Assembly (NCBI GenBank): GCA_036393295.1
Contig: DASWHF010000018.1
Location: 15,123-79,122, forward strand
Length of the DNA stretch: 64,000 nt
DNA from: DASWHF01 sp036393295
GTDB taxonomy: Bacteria > Pseudomonadota > Gammaproteobacteria > Acidiferrobacterales > UBA6901
Direction: 5' to 3'
A model generated the notes under the pieces. The model was not told the origin of the DNA and ran no database searches. It worked only from the letters and a program-made list of their open reading frames with translations. This document shows positions 34,972-44,789 of the stretch, piece after piece. How positions within the stretch are numbered: the first letter of the stretch is position 1; each line of letters begins with the position of its first letter. The translations under genes were made by a program, and so were the position numbers.

Positions 34972-35008
34972 TCAGGTGCAAATCAAGCGATTGGCCCGAC
35001 GGCGCGGT

Positions 35009-36292
35009 TTAGCGCGCGTAGATGAGGTTGGGCAGCCAGAGGGAGATGGCGGGGACGTAGGTGACGATCATGAGCACGACCGTCACCACCAGTATCCACG
35101 GCGCGGCCGCCTTGGTCACGTCGGTCAGCCCCATTCTGGCCAGGCCGCTGGCGACGTAAAGATTGAGCCCGACCGGCGGGGTGATCATGCCGAGCTCCAT
35201 ATTGACCACCATGATGATGCCGAGATGGATGGGGTCGATGCCGAGCTGCACGGCGACCGGCAGGAACAGCGGCGCCAGGATCAGGATCACCGAGGTCGGT
35301 TCCATGAAATCGCCGGCGAAGAACAGCAGCACGTTGACGAACAGCAGGAACATCCACGGTGTCAGGCCCTGATCGATGATCCACTGGGCCATCTGCTGCG
35401 GAATATTCTCGAAGGTCAGCAGATACGAGAACAGAATCGCGTTGGTGATGATGTACAGCAGCATGGCGCTCATGTTGGCCGCCACCCGCAGGACCCGCGG
35501 CGTGTCCTTGAACGGCAGATCGCGGTAGATGAACACCGCGACCACGAAGGCGTAGACCGCGCTCACCGCCGCCGCCTCGGTCGGCGTGAAGACGCCGCCG
35601 TAGATGCCGCCCAGCACGATGACGATCAGCATCAGCCCCCAGATTGAATCGCGGAACGATTCCCAGACCTCGCGCGCGCTCGCGCGCGGCAGGGTGGGAA
35701 AACCGCGCCGGCGCGCGACCAGGTAGGTCGTCAACATCAGCGCGCCCGACATGAGGATGCCCGGCACCACGCCGGCGGCGAACAGCTTGCCGACGCTTTC
35801 GCTGGTGCTGACCGCGTAGATGATCATGACGATCGACGGCGGGATCAGGATGCCGATCGAGCCGGAGGTAGCCAGGACGCCGACGGAGAATTTCTTGGTA
35901 TAGCCGTGCTTGACCATCGCCGGCAGCATGATCGAGCCGATCGCCACCACCGTCGCCGGACTGGAACCGGACACCGCGGCGAAGAAAGTGCAGGACAGCA
36001 CCGCCGCCATCGCCAGGCCGCCGCGCATCCAGCCGACCAGGGCGACGGCGAAGCGGATGATGCGCGCCGCCACGCCGCCCTCGGTGAGGAAGGCCCCGGA
36101 GAGAATGAAGAACGGCACCGCCATCACCGCGAAGTTGTCGAGGCCGGTGAACAGCCGTTGGCTGACGATCTCGATCGGGATGTCCGCAACCGTGAACAGG
36201 AACACCAGCACCGCCATGCCGAGCGCGATCGAAATCGGCGTGCCGGTCAGCAGCAACAGGAACAGCACGCCGAAGATGATGAGTCCGGTCAT
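35009..36292 (-). CDS. TRAP transporter large permease subunit (DctM family)
   Basis: The 427-aa inner-membrane protein has about 12 hydrophobic segments and the family motifs AAVSGSSPATVVAIGSIMLPAM, GILIPPSIVMIIYA and MITPPVGLNLYV. It carries the sodium-coupled transport path of the tripartite system. The ATG at 36292 overlaps the small subunit stop by 4 nt. It is the last gene of the dctP-Q-M operon. Confidence 0.95.
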   Translation of the reverse strand: MTGLIIFGVLFLLLLTGTPISIALGMAVLVFLFTVADIPIEIVSQRLFTGLDNFAVMAVPFFILSGAFLTEGGVAARIIRFAVALVGWMRGGLAMAAVLSCTFFAAVSGSSPATVVAIGSIMLPAMVKHGYTKKFSVGVLATSGSIGILIPPSIVMIIYAVSTSESVGKLFAAGVVPGILMSGALMLTTYLVARRRGFPTLPRASAREVWESFRDSIWGLMLIVIVLGGIYGGVFTPTEAAAVSAVYAFVVAVFIYRDLPFKDTPRVLRVAANMSAMLLYIITNAILFSYLLTFENIPQQMAQWIIDQGLTPWMFLLFVNVLLFFAGDFMEPTSVILILAPLFLPVAVQLGIDPIHLGIIMVVNMELGMITPPVGLNLYVASGLARMGLTDVTKAAAPWILVVTVVLMIVTYVPAISLWLPNLIYAR

Positions 36293-36795
36293 TCCGGCAC
36301 CTCGCCCTCGGCATAATGGTGGCCGGGAAGCTTGCCGGTACGCAGGTAATGCAGCATGACCTGCAGGAAGCGGTAACACATGAGCGCCGACCCGAGCGGC
36401 ACGGCCAGGTAGATCACCCACATCGGCCATTCCAGGTCCGGGGAGACCTGGCCGGTGTCATGTATGAACAGCACGAACCGGGTGCCGAGCACCGCGATGA
36501 CCGCCGTGAAGAACGCACCCAGCGACAGCCCGGTAACCACGGCCACCCGCTGCCAGCGGTCGCGCAGCTTGCGCACCAGCACGTCGACGCCGACGTGGAT
36601 GCCGGTGCGCACGCCGTAGGCAGCGCCGAACTTGGCCATCCAGATGAACAGGTAAATGGTGAGTTCCTGCGCCCAGCTGATGCCGGCGCCGGTGGTGTAG
36701 CGCAGCGCCACGGCGACGAAGGTGATCACCGTCGCCGCCCCCATGAGGGCGGCGATCAGCGACTCTTCCAGCCGATCGACGAGGCGGTTGAGCAC
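36289..36795 (-). CDS. TRAP transporter small permease subunit (DctQ family)
   Basis: The 168-aa protein with four membrane segments contains SWAQELTIYLFIWMAKFGAA and THVGV-type IHVGVDVLV motifs of DctQ proteins. The GTG at 36795, 9 nt after the dctP stop, gives the usual family length; the longer frame to 36915 overlaps dctP with no family similarity. It pairs with the large permease. Confidence 0.9.
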   Translation of the reverse strand: MLNRLVDRLEESLIAALMGAATVITFVAVALRYTTGAGISWAQELTIYLFIWMAKFGAAYGVRTGIHVGVDVLVRKLRDRWQRVAVVTGLSLGAFFTAVIAVLGTRFVLFIHDTGQVSPDLEWPMWVIYLAVPLGSALMCYRFLQVMLHYLRTGKLPGHHYAEGEVPE

Positions 36796-36803
36796 GCCCG
36801 CGC

Positions 36804-37811
36804 TTACTTCCGGTCCTGCGCGATCCCGGCGGCCACCGCGTTGATAGCGTCGATGTTGTCCTTGCCGACGACGCCCTCGAACTCCTTGTGCACCGGCAGC
36901 AGCTTGGCGCGCCATTGCGCGCGCTCGGTGTCGGTGAGCTCGTGCACGGTGGTGGTGCCGGCGGCGCGCACCTTGGCGAGCGAATCGTCGTTCTCCTGCT
37001 GGGCGATCTCGCGTTCGTACCGGGTGGCCTCCTGCATGGCCGCCGCCAGCGCGGCGCGCACCTCGCCCGGCAGGTTCTCCCAGAATTTCTTGTTCACGAT
37101 CACCGCGTAGCCGAGATAGCCGTGGCCGGAGAGCGTCAGGTGCTTCTGCACCTCGTGCATCTTCTGCGTGTAGAGATTGGAGATCGGGTTCTCGGTGCCG
37201 TCCACGACGCCCTGTTGCAGCGCCGAGTAGACTTCGCTGAACGCCATGACCTGCGGGTTGGCGCCGAGCGCCTTCATCTGCGCCTCCAGCACCTTCGACG
37301 ACTGGATACGCAGCTTCAGGCCCTTGAAGTCCTCGAGCTTGCGCAGCGGCCGGTTGGCGCTCATGTGTTTGAAGCCGTTGTCCCAGTAGGCCAGGCCGAT
37401 GATGCCCTTGGTCTCGAGCTTGGCGAACAGCCGCCGGCCGACGTCGCCGTCCATGACCGCGTACAGCGTCGCCTTGTCGGGGAAGATGTACGGCAGGTCG
37501 AAGACCTCGAACTCGCGCGCACCCAAGGGCCCGAACTTGGACAGCGACGGCGCCAGCATGTGCACCGCGCCGAGCTGCAGGGCCTCGATCTCCTCGCGGT
37601 CCTTGTAGAGCTGGCTGTTGGGATAGACCTCGACCCGGACCCGACCCTGGGTCCTGGCCTCGGCCAGCTGCTTGAACTTTTCAGCGGCCTTGCCCTTGGG
37701 GGTATTGGGCGCGACCACGTGGCTGAATTTGATCACGATCGGATCGGCCGTGAGGCCGAGACCGGGGAACAGCGCGGCCAGCATCACCAGCACCATTGCG
37801 CGGAGTTTCAT
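36804..37811 (-). CDS. TRAP transporter periplasmic substrate-binding protein (DctP family)
   Basis: The 335-aa product has a signal peptide cleaved near GLTADP, then IKFSHVVAPNTPKGKAAEKF, the typical DctP start. The carboxylate-binding arginine is expected in LKLRIQSSKV, and YSALQQGVVDGTENP is the family signature. Members bind C4-dicarboxylates, other organic acids or related compounds; the exact ligand cannot be read from the sequence. The first gene of dctPQM, it has a possible FNR-type box about 120 nt upstream. Confidence 0.94.
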   Translation of the reverse strand: MKLRAMVLVMLAALFPGLGLTADPIVIKFSHVVAPNTPKGKAAEKFKQLAEARTQGRVRVEVYPNSQLYKDREEIEALQLGAVHMLAPSLSKFGPLGAREFEVFDLPYIFPDKATLYAVMDGDVGRRLFAKLETKGIIGLAYWDNGFKHMSANRPLRKLEDFKGLKLRIQSSKVLEAQMKALGANPQVMAFSEVYSALQQGVVDGTENPISNLYTQKMHEVQKHLTLSGHGYLGYAVIVNKKFWENLPGEVRAALAAAMQEATRYEREIAQQENDDSLAKVRAAGTTTVHELTDTERAQWRAKLLPVHKEFEGVVGKDNIDAINAVAAGIAQDRK

Positions 37812-37925
37812 GACCGCCTCCTGTCGTCGGGTTTATCCGGGAAACCGTTCAAGGCCGGCACCAGATTAATACGACGCCCGCCGGGCCGCCAGCCATACGC
37901 TAAACCATGGATGCGCGCGGGAGTT

Positions 37926-37939
37926 CTGATCTGGATCAA
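37926..37939. promoter_or_regulatory. Possible FNR/ANR box upstream of dctP
   Basis: CTGAT-CTGG-ATCAA differs at one base from the FNR consensus TTGAT-N4-ATCAA. It is centred about 121 nt upstream of the dctP start. The -10 for a class II arrangement is weak, so this is a candidate only. Confidence 0.35.
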
Positions 37940-37959
37940 TAATGCCGCGCGGCCGCGCG

Positions 37960-38583
37960 TCACGGCGGATCGGGCAGGCGGCGGAGCTTGCGGTAGTCCT
38001 TGGGGAGGGTGAACAGCGCCGGATCGGGCGTCTCGAGGCGGATATTGCGCAGCTCGTTGACCCAGCCGTCGGCCGACTCTTCATAAGTGACGATCCCGAG
38101 CTGCGGGTCGAAGCGGTGAATGGCGAGGCCCAGACGATCCTGCCGGCATTCCCAGATCTCGAGATCGCGTCCGCCGAACGACCGCGTGCCCAGCCGCTGG
38201 CTTCGCGCAAAGCCCGGACAGGGCCGCGGCGCCAGCAGCTGGCTGCGCCCCAGGCCGGGTAACTCGGTGGTCTCGAGACTGCGGTCGGGGACGAGCGGCG
38301 CGTAGCGGCGCTGCCCGGGGTCGAGCAGCCAGGCCCGGGCCGAGTCGAATCGCAGGATCGCCGCCAGACCGCGATGCGTGCCCGGATAGTCGAAGCGCAT
38401 GCCGCGCTCGCGGTCGACGTGAAGGCGCGTGACGCTGATGTCCTCCGGATCGCCGCGCTGGTAGACCACCCAGTCGGCGCTCAGCGACGGGCCCGGCCAC
38501 GGGGTGCGCCGGCCCTCGGAAACGCCGGCACAGGCACTGAGTGCGAGCAGCGCGGCGAGACCGAAACTCTGATAAACCGTCAA
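37960..38583 (-). CDS. Putative lipoprotein of unknown function
   Basis: The 207-aa product starts with a signal sequence ending in the lipobox LALSAC, so the mature protein should be anchored by a lipidated Cys18. The rest is soluble, with two further cysteines (RPCPGF and WECRQD). Segments such as GLAIHRFDPQLGIVTYEESA suggest beta structure. It lies 4 nt after thrC on the same strand but has no evident link to threonine synthesis. I do not recognise the family. Confidence 0.75.
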   Translation of the reverse strand: MTVYQSFGLAALLALSACAGVSEGRRTPWPGPSLSADWVVYQRGDPEDISVTRLHVDRERGMRFDYPGTHRGLAAILRFDSARAWLLDPGQRRYAPLVPDRSLETTELPGLGRSQLLAPRPCPGFARSQRLGTRSFGGRDLEIWECRQDRLGLAIHRFDPQLGIVTYEESADGWVNELRNIRLETPDPALFTLPKDYRKLRRLPDPP

Positions 38584-38587
38584 AACG

Positions 38588-39736
38588 TCAATCCTTCGGC
38601 ATGTGATCCAGGATCGCCTTCTTCACTTGCGCGAGCTCGGCGGCGATCTTGAGCATCGTGCCGGTGCTCTGCTGGATGGCGATGTCCGGGTCCTTGAGGC
38701 CGTGCCCGGTGAGCGTGCACACCACGCTCGATCCGGACGGGATCTTTCCGCTTTCGATGTCGCGCATCGCGCCGGCGAGCGAGGTCGCCGAGGCCGGTTC
38801 GCAGAATACGCCCTCCTGTTCGGCGAGCAGTTTCTGGGCGGCCAGTATCACCTCATCGGTGCATTCGTCGAACCAGCCGCCGGACTCCTTGATGACTTTC
38901 CAGGCCTGGTCCCAGGACTGCGGGTGGCCGATGCGGATGGCGGTGGCGACGGTCTCGGGATTGTCGACCATCTTGCCGCGCAGGAACGGCGCGCTGCCCG
39001 CCGCCTGATAGCCGACCATCTTCGGGCGGTTGCCGACGATCGCGCCGCCGGCGAACTTGCACTTGCCGCCGCAGTAGGCGCAGGCGTCGGTGACATGCGC
39101 GCCCGAGGCCGAGGAGTACTCGCAGTAGCCGATCCAGTGGGCAGTGATGTTGCCGGCGTTGCCGACCGGCAGGCAGTGATAATCGGGGGCGCGCCCCAGC
39201 TCCTCGACGATCTCGAAGGCGGCGGTCTTCTGACCCTGCAGGCGGTAGGGATTGATCGAGTTCACGATCGTGACCGGCGCCTGCGCGGCCACGTCCTTGA
39301 CCAGTTGCATGCCGGCGTCGAAGTTGCCCCGGATCTGCAGCACCACCGCGCCGTGGATCATCGCCTGGGCTAGCTTGCCGAGCGCGATCTTGCCGTCGGG
39401 AATGACCACGAAGCAGGTGATGCCGGCGCGCGCCGCGTAGGCGGCGGCGGCCGCCGAGGTGTTGCCGGTCGAGGCGCAGATGATGGCACGGCTGCCCTCC
39501 TCCACCGCCTTGGTCACCGCCATGGTCATGCCGCGGTCCTTGAACGAGCCGGTGGGGTTGAGGCCCTCGTACTTGACGTAGATGTCGACCTTGTCGCCGA
39601 AGCGGCGCGGCAGATTGTTGAGCCGGATGAGCGGCGTCGCGCCCTCGCCCAGGCTGATGATGCGCGTGTCGTCGTGCACCGGCAGGCGGTCGCGGTATTG
39701 TTCGATGAGACCGGTGTAGCGGTTGCGGAATGGCAT
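38588..39736 (-). CDS. thrC: Threonine synthase ThrC
   Basis: This PLP enzyme converts O-phosphohomoserine to threonine. The 382-aa product has the PLP lysine K66 in NPTGSFKDRGM, the phosphate loop CASTGNTSAAAAAYAARAG and LPVGNAGNITAHWIGY. After the last motif lies a segment with DACAYCGGKCKFAGG, three closely spaced cysteines that I do not expect in standard threonine synthases. The gene follows hom at 27 nt, so both steps are co-transcribed. Confidence 0.95.
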   Translation of the reverse strand: MPFRNRYTGLIEQYRDRLPVHDDTRIISLGEGATPLIRLNNLPRRFGDKVDIYVKYEGLNPTGSFKDRGMTMAVTKAVEEGSRAIICASTGNTSAAAAAYAARAGITCFVVIPDGKIALGKLAQAMIHGAVVLQIRGNFDAGMQLVKDVAAQAPVTIVNSINPYRLQGQKTAAFEIVEELGRAPDYHCLPVGNAGNITAHWIGYCEYSSASGAHVTDACAYCGGKCKFAGGAIVGNRPKMVGYQAAGSAPFLRGKMVDNPETVATAIRIGHPQSWDQAWKVIKESGGWFDECTDEVILAAQKLLAEQEGVFCEPASATSLAGAMRDIESGKIPSGSSVVCTLTGHGLKDPDIAIQQSTGTMLKIAAELAQVKKAILDHMPKD

Positions 39737-39763
39737 ATTCAGACCTTTATGAAATACAACGGC

Positions 39764-41086
39764 TCACTTCCAATCCCGGTTGAGATGCTCCAGCCGGATA
39801 CGCATGACCCGGCCGTTGATGGTGCTCAAATCCTCGATGCGCGCGATCGCGGCGTTCATATACTTCTCGCGCACGCGGTGGGTGAGCATGATGATCGGCA
39901 CCTCGCTCTCGCCGGCCGCCGGCTCCTTCTGGATGATGGCCTCGATGCTGATGCCCTGGTCGCCGAGGATGCGGGTGACGTCCGCCAGCACGCCCGGCCG
40001 GTCGTGGGCCTGCATGCGCAGGTAATAGCTGGTCTCGACCTCGTCCATGCCCAGGATCGGCAGGTCGGAAAGCGCATCGGGCTGGAAGGCCAGGTGCGGC
40101 ACGCGGTTGTTCGGGTCGGTGGTCAGGGTGCGCACCACGTCGACGACATCGGCGACCACCGCCGAGGCGGTCGGCTCGGCGCCGGCGCCGGCGCCGTAGT
40201 ACAGGGTCGGGCCGACGGCGTCGCCCTTCACCAGCACCGCGTTCATCACGCCGTCGACGTTGGCGATCAGGCGGCGCGCCGGAATCAGCGTCGGGTGCAC
40301 GCGCAGCTCGACGCCCTGCTCGGTGCGGCGCGCGATGCCGAGATGCTTGATGCGGTAGCCAAGCTCGCCGGCGTAGGCCACGTCGAGACGGGTGATGCGC
40401 GTGATGCCCTCGGTATAGGCCCTGGCGAACTGCAGCGGCACGCCGAAGGCGATCGCCGCCAGTATCGTGAGCTTGTGCGCCGCGTCGATGCCCTCGACGT
40501 CGAAGCTCGGATCGGCCTCGGCATAGCCCAGGCGCTGGGCCTCGGCCAGTACGTCGGCGAAGTCGCGGCCGTGCTCGCGCATTTCGGTGAGGATGAAATT
40601 GCCGGTGCCGTTGATGATGCCGGCCACCCACTCGATGCGGTTGCCGGCCAGCCCTTCGCGGATGGTCTTGATGATCGGAATGCCGCCGGCCACGGCGGCC
40701 TCGAAGGCGACCATCACCCCCTGCTGCTGGGCGCGCTCGAAGATCTCGTTGCCGTGCACGGCAATCATCGCCTTGTTGGCGGTCACCACGTGCTTGCCGT
40801 TGGCGATCGCCTTGAGCACCAGCTCGCGCGCCGGCTCGTAGCCGCCGATGAGCTCGATGACGACATCGAGCTCCGGATTGTTCACGACCTCGAACGGATC
40901 CTGGGTCAGACGAATGCCCTCGGTCGGGCAGTTGCGCGGTTTGTTCAGGTCGCGCGCCGAGGCATGCACGATGCGGATCTCACGCCCCGCGCGCCGCGTG
41001 ATCTCAGCGGCATTGCGGCTGAGCACGTTCACGGTGCCGCTGCCGACGGTGCCGAGACCCAGTATGCCGATCTTGACGGGTTTCAA
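39764..41086 (-). CDS. hom: Homoserine dehydrogenase
   Basis: It reduces aspartate semialdehyde to homoserine with NAD(P)H, the branch point to threonine and methionine. The 440-aa product has the Rossmann motif ILGLGTVGSGTVNVL, the substrate motif AGIINGTGNFILTEM, catalytic lysine region GIDAAHKLTIL, and a C-terminal ACT domain (about 352-430, YYLRMQAHDRPGVLADVTRI) that usually gives threonine feedback control. It lies between alaC and thrC in one unit. Confidence 0.96.
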   Translation of the reverse strand: MKPVKIGILGLGTVGSGTVNVLSRNAAEITRRAGREIRIVHASARDLNKPRNCPTEGIRLTQDPFEVVNNPELDVVIELIGGYEPARELVLKAIANGKHVVTANKAMIAVHGNEIFERAQQQGVMVAFEAAVAGGIPIIKTIREGLAGNRIEWVAGIINGTGNFILTEMREHGRDFADVLAEAQRLGYAEADPSFDVEGIDAAHKLTILAAIAFGVPLQFARAYTEGITRITRLDVAYAGELGYRIKHLGIARRTEQGVELRVHPTLIPARRLIANVDGVMNAVLVKGDAVGPTLYYGAGAGAEPTASAVVADVVDVVRTLTTDPNNRVPHLAFQPDALSDLPILGMDEVETSYYLRMQAHDRPGVLADVTRILGDQGISIEAIIQKEPAAGESEVPIIMLTHRVREKYMNAAIARIEDLSTINGRVMRIRLEHLNRDWK

Positions 41087-41096
41087 GGAATCCTCG

Positions 41097-42311
41097 CTAT
41101 TTCGCTTGCGGAAGCGCGGCGTCGCCGCGCTCCTTGCGGAACATCTCTTTGATGGAGCGCACCGCCTGGCGGGTGCGGTGCTCGTTCTCGATCAGGCTGA
41201 AGCGCACGTACTCGTCGCCGTACTCGCCGAAGCCGATGCCCGGCGACACCGCCACCTTGGCCTCGCTCAGCAGTCGCTTCGAGAACTCCAGCGAGCCGAG
41301 CTGCCGGTACTGGGGCGGAATGCGCGCCCAGACGAACATCGTCGCCTTCGGGATGTCGACCATCCAGCCGGCACCGTGCAGACCGTGGCACAGCGCGTCG
41401 CGGCGCTTCTGGTAGCGCAGCCGGATCTCCTCGACGCAGTCCTGCGGACCCTCGAGCGCCAGGATCGAGGCCACCTGGATCGGCGTGAAGGTGCCGTAGT
41501 CGAAATACGACTTGAGCCGCCCGAGCGCCGCCACCAGCGTCGGGTTGCCGCACATGAAGCCGACCCGCCAGCCCGGCATGTTGTAGCTCTTGGACAGCGT
41601 GAAAAACTCGACGGCGATGTCCTTGGCGCCCGGCACCTGGAGTATGGACGGCGCCGTGTAGCCGTCGAACACGATGTCGGCATACGCGAGATCGTGCACC
41701 ACCCAGATATCGTGCTCCTTGGCGACTGCGATCACCTTCTCGAAGAAATCCAGTTCGACGCATTGGGCGGTCGGGTTGGCGGGGAAATTCAGCACCAGCA
41801 TCTTCGGCTTGGGCCAGGCATTGCGGATCGCCTTCTCCAGCTCGCCGAAGAAATCGCCGTCCGGCACCAGCGGCACGTGGCGGATGTCGGCGCCGGCGAT
41901 CACGAAGCCATAAGGGTGGATCGGATAGCTCGGGTTCGGCACCAGTACGGCGTCGCCGCGGTCGACGGTGGCCAGCGCCAGGTGCGCGAGCCCCTCCTTG
42001 GAGCCGATGGTGACGATGGCCTCGCTGTCCATGTCCAGGTCGACGTCGTAGCGGCGCTTGTACCAGGCGCAGATCGCGCGCCGCAGGCGCGGAATGCCGC
42101 GCGACACCGAGTAGCGATGGGTATCCGGGCGCTGCGCGGCCTCGCACAGCTTGTCGACGATGTGCCGGGGCGTGGGCTCATCGGGGTTGCCCATGCCAAA
42201 ATCGATGATGTCCTCGCCGCGCTTACGCGCCTGCGCCTTGAGATCGTTGACGATATTGAACACATAGGGCGGCAGGCGCGCGATGCGGGAGAATTGATCC
42301 GTAGGGTTCAT
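41097..42311 (-). CDS. alaC: Alanine transaminase AlaC
   Basis: This class I PLP aminotransferase makes alanine from pyruvate and glutamate. The 404-aa product shows [46 protein letters not shown] and the PLP-lysine motif [13 protein letters not shown], all as in E. coli AlaC. It ends 10 nt before hom. The gene pair alaC-hom-thrC is common in beta- and gammaproteobacteria. Confidence 0.93.
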   Translation of the reverse strand: MNPTDQFSRIARLPPYVFNIVNDLKAQARKRGEDIIDFGMGNPDEPTPRHIVDKLCEAAQRPDTHRYSVSRGIPRLRRAICAWYKRRYDVDLDMDSEAIVTIGSKEGLAHLALATVDRGDAVLVPNPSYPIHPYGFVIAGADIRHVPLVPDGDFFGELEKAIRNAWPKPKMLVLNFPANPTAQCVELDFFEKVIAVAKEHDIWVVHDLAYADIVFDGYTAPSILQVPGAKDIAVEFFTLSKSYNMPGWRVGFMCGNPTLVAALGRLKSYFDYGTFTPIQVASILALEGPQDCVEEIRLRYQKRRDALCHGLHGAGWMVDIPKATMFVWARIPPQYRQLGSLEFSKRLLSEAKVAVSPGIGFGEYGDEYVRFSLIENEHRTRQAVRSIKEMFRKERGDAALPQAK

Positions 42312-42482
42312 GGCAACTCACCGGGCCGGCGGCAATTCCCGGCGGGATGCAAATCCTTGTAAAATAGGGCGTTGCGAAAGTTGGAAAACATACTGGCGCG
42401 GCGCGAGACTGTCAATCTTTACCGCGGCTATTATAGCCGGCACGCGCCGCCGGCCCTACTGCCGGCGCTACTGGAGGAGCCC

Positions 42483-42860
42483 ATGAGAATGCATCTGGAG
42501 ACCGGTGACGGGCGCAACGTCATCCGTCAGTACGGCTCCGGCCAGGTCACGGTCAACCGCGAGGTCTACCAGACCAGTATCGTGGTGCTGCCGGAGACGC
42601 TGATCACCGACTGGCAGCCCACCGCCTTCAGCGCCCTGACGCCGGAGCACTTCGAGCGGCTGGCGGCACTGAGACCCGAGGTCCTGCTGCTCGGCACCGG
42701 GGCGCGCTTGCGCTTCCCGCGCCCGGAGATCACCCGCGCCGTGGTCGAGGCTGGAATCGGCTTCGAGGTCATGGACACGGCTGCCGCCTGCCGGACTTAT
42801 AATATACTGATGAGCGAGGGTCGCCAGGTCGCCGCGGCCTTGTTGATGATAGAAACCTGA
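42483..42860 (+). CDS. Mth938-domain protein (DUF498)
   Basis: The ATG at 42483 has GGAGGAG 4 nt upstream. The 125-aa product contains SIVVLPETLITDWQP, LLLGTGARLRFP and GIGFEVMDTAAACRTYNIL, the signature of the Mth938 / NDUFAF3-like family, a small conserved fold linked in mitochondria to complex I assembly. Its bacterial role is not established. It is divergent from alaC and convergent with rpoS. Confidence 0.9.
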   Translation: MRMHLETGDGRNVIRQYGSGQVTVNREVYQTSIVVLPETLITDWQPTAFSALTPEHFERLAALRPEVLLLGTGARLRFPRPEITRAVVEAGIGFEVMDTAAACRTYNILMSEGRQVAAALLMIET

Positions 42861-42955
42861 GCCGCCTCCCGCGACCCAAGGCACTCAGCGCGGCGAACGG
42901 CGAATCGACGGTCCGCTTGCCGCCGGTGGCCACCGCCCGGCCGGGGACCGCGCGG

Positions 42956-44023
42956 TCATTCCAGCGAGTCGTAGGAGTAGCCGTTCTTCTCCATCAGCAC
43001 CCGCAGCCGGCGCAGGGCTTCGACCTGGATCTGACGGACACGCTCGCGCGTCACGCCGATGTCGGCGCCGACCTCCTCGAGGGTGGCGCTCTTCCGGCCG
43101 TTCAGGCCGAAACGGCGCTCGAGCACCTCGCGCTGCTTGTCGTTGAGCTCATGCAGCACCGCCTGGATCTGCTCGAGCAGTGCCTTGTCGAGCAGCGACT
43201 TCTCCGGATCGAGGGTGCGCTCGTCGGCGATGGCGTCGAGCAGCGAGCGGTCCGGGTCGCTGTCGAGCGGCGCGTCGACCGAGGCGATGCGCTCGTTCAG
43301 GCCGAGCATCGCCTTGACGTCCTCGATCGGCTTGTCGAGCAGCGTGGCGACCTCCTCCGGCGTCGGCTCGTGGTCCATCTTCTGCGACAGGTAACGGGCG
43401 GCGCGCAGGTAGATGTTGATTTCCTTGAGCACGTGCACCGGCAGGCGGATGGTGCGCGTCTGGTTCATGATGGCGCGCTCGATGGTCTGGCGGATCCACC
43501 AGGTCGCATAGGTCGAGAAGCGGAAGCCGCGCTCCGGATCGAACTTCTCGACGGCGCGGATCAGGCCGAGATTGCCCTCCTCGATCAGATCCAGCAACGC
43601 CAGGCCGCGGTTCATGTAGCGCCGCGCGATCTTCACGACCAGGCGCAGATTGCTTTCGATCATGCGCTTGCGCGCCGCCTCGTTGCCCTTGCGGGCGAGG
43701 CGCGCGAAGTACACCTCTTCCTCGGCGGTGAGCAGCGCGGAAAATCCGATTTCCTTGAGGTACAGGCGGGTGGCGTCGGCCTGCAGGGCGGAGTCGGCGA
43801 CATCGGCGGTTTCGCGCTTTTCGACCTCGCGCGCCGGGCGCCGGACGGCGTCGGATTCGACAGCGTCGCCGGTCTCATCCGGCGCGGCATCGAGAACGGC
43901 CTCGTCGCGCTCCTCCTCTTCCTCTTCCTCGACCGGCAGCGCGTCGGTCTCGGGCTCATCGATATCGGACCGTGGTTCCGTGGTCTTGGTGTCGGGCGAT
44001 TTCTTCCGGCGTGCCATGTTCAA
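42956..44023 (-). CDS. rpoS: RNA polymerase sigma factor RpoS
   Basis: This is the stationary-phase and general-stress sigma factor. The 355-aa product has an acidic N-terminal extension (about 1-80, including a run of Glu at 32-38), then region 1.2 ([17 protein letters not shown]), region 2 ([20 protein letters not shown] and [20 protein letters not shown]), region 3 and region 4.2 ([20 protein letters not shown]). The extension makes it longer than E. coli RpoS at 330. It follows nlpD directly, as in enterobacteria, where the main rpoS promoter lies inside nlpD. Confidence 0.95.
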   Translation of the reverse strand: MNMARRKKSPDTKTTEPRSDIDEPETDALPVEEEEEEERDEAVLDAAPDETGDAVESDAVRRPAREVEKRETADVADSALQADATRLYLKEIGFSALLTAEEEVYFARLARKGNEAARKRMIESNLRLVVKIARRYMNRGLALLDLIEEGNLGLIRAVEKFDPERGFRFSTYATWWIRQTIERAIMNQTRTIRLPVHVLKEINIYLRAARYLSQKMDHEPTPEEVATLLDKPIEDVKAMLGLNERIASVDAPLDSDPDRSLLDAIADERTLDPEKSLLDKALLEQIQAVLHELNDKQREVLERRFGLNGRKSATLEEVGADIGVTRERVRQIQVEALRRLRVLMEKNGYSYDSLE

Positions 44024-44767
44024 TCACAACTTCGGCAGATATTTCAGTGGATCGATTGGAGCACCGTTGCGCCGGATCTCGAAATGCAGCTTGACCTGAT
44101 CGGTGCCGGTGCTTCCCATTTCCGCGATTTTCTGCCCGCGCTTGACACTCGCACCTTCCTTCACCAGGATCCGGTCGTTGTGGGCGTAAGCGCTCAGAAA
44201 TTCGTCGTTATGCTTGACGATGATAAGCTGTCCGTATCCGCGAAGTCCACTCCCCCGATACACCACACGACCGTCGGCCGCCGCCGCGACCGTTTGTCCG
44301 CGCGCGCCGCCGATATCCAGGCCGCCGTTGCCCGATGCCAGGATGCGCCCACGCGTCGGCCACGCCCACGGACCGAAGCCGGCGGCGCCGCCGGCCGGCG
44401 CGCGGGCGGCGGCCGATGGCCTCGGGGCCGGCGTGGCGGCCTTCGGCGCCGGCGCCGCAGCGGTCGCGCGCGGTGTCGGCGTCGGTGGCCTGGCCGCCGC
44501 CGCGGGCGGTGGGAACAGGCGCAGCTTCTGGCCGGGACGGATGATATAGGGCGGCGCGATCCGGTTCCAGGCGGCGAGCTCGCGATAGTCGCGCCCCGAC
44601 TCCCAGGCGATGCTGAACAAGGTGTCGCCGCGCATCACGGTGCGGAACTCCGATTCCGGATAGCGCATCGGCGTCGCCTGGTCGCTGACCTGGACCGGCG
44701 GCCGGTTGCCGCCGCAGGCGCTCAGGATCGCGAGCGCCAAGACCCACAACCAGCGCCGCGCCGTCAC
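44024..44767 (-). CDS. nlpD: NlpD-type lipoprotein, LysM and degenerate M23 peptidase
   Basis: The 247-aa product has a signal sequence with lipobox ILSAC (Cys18), a LysM domain (TVMRGDTLFSIAWESGRDYR), a Pro/Ala-rich linker, and a C-terminal LytM/M23 domain. Active-site residues are degenerate: GGLDIGG lacks the metal-binding His, and VKLHFEI lacks the first His of HxH. This matches NlpD, an activator of AmiC amidase in cell separation rather than an enzyme. The stop is adjacent to the rpoS start. Confidence 0.94.
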   Translation of the reverse strand: MTARRWLWVLALAILSACGGNRPPVQVSDQATPMRYPESEFRTVMRGDTLFSIAWESGRDYRELAAWNRIAPPYIIRPGQKLRLFPPPAAAARPPTPTPRATAAAPAPKAATPAPRPSAAARAPAGGAAGFGPWAWPTRGRILASGNGGLDIGGARGQTVAAAADGRVVYRGSGLRGYGQLIIVKHNDEFLSAYAHNDRILVKEGASVKRGQKIAEMGSTGTDQVKLHFEIRRNGAPIDPLKYLPKL

Positions 44768-44789
44768 TCGCCGAACTGCCCTGCCGCCG

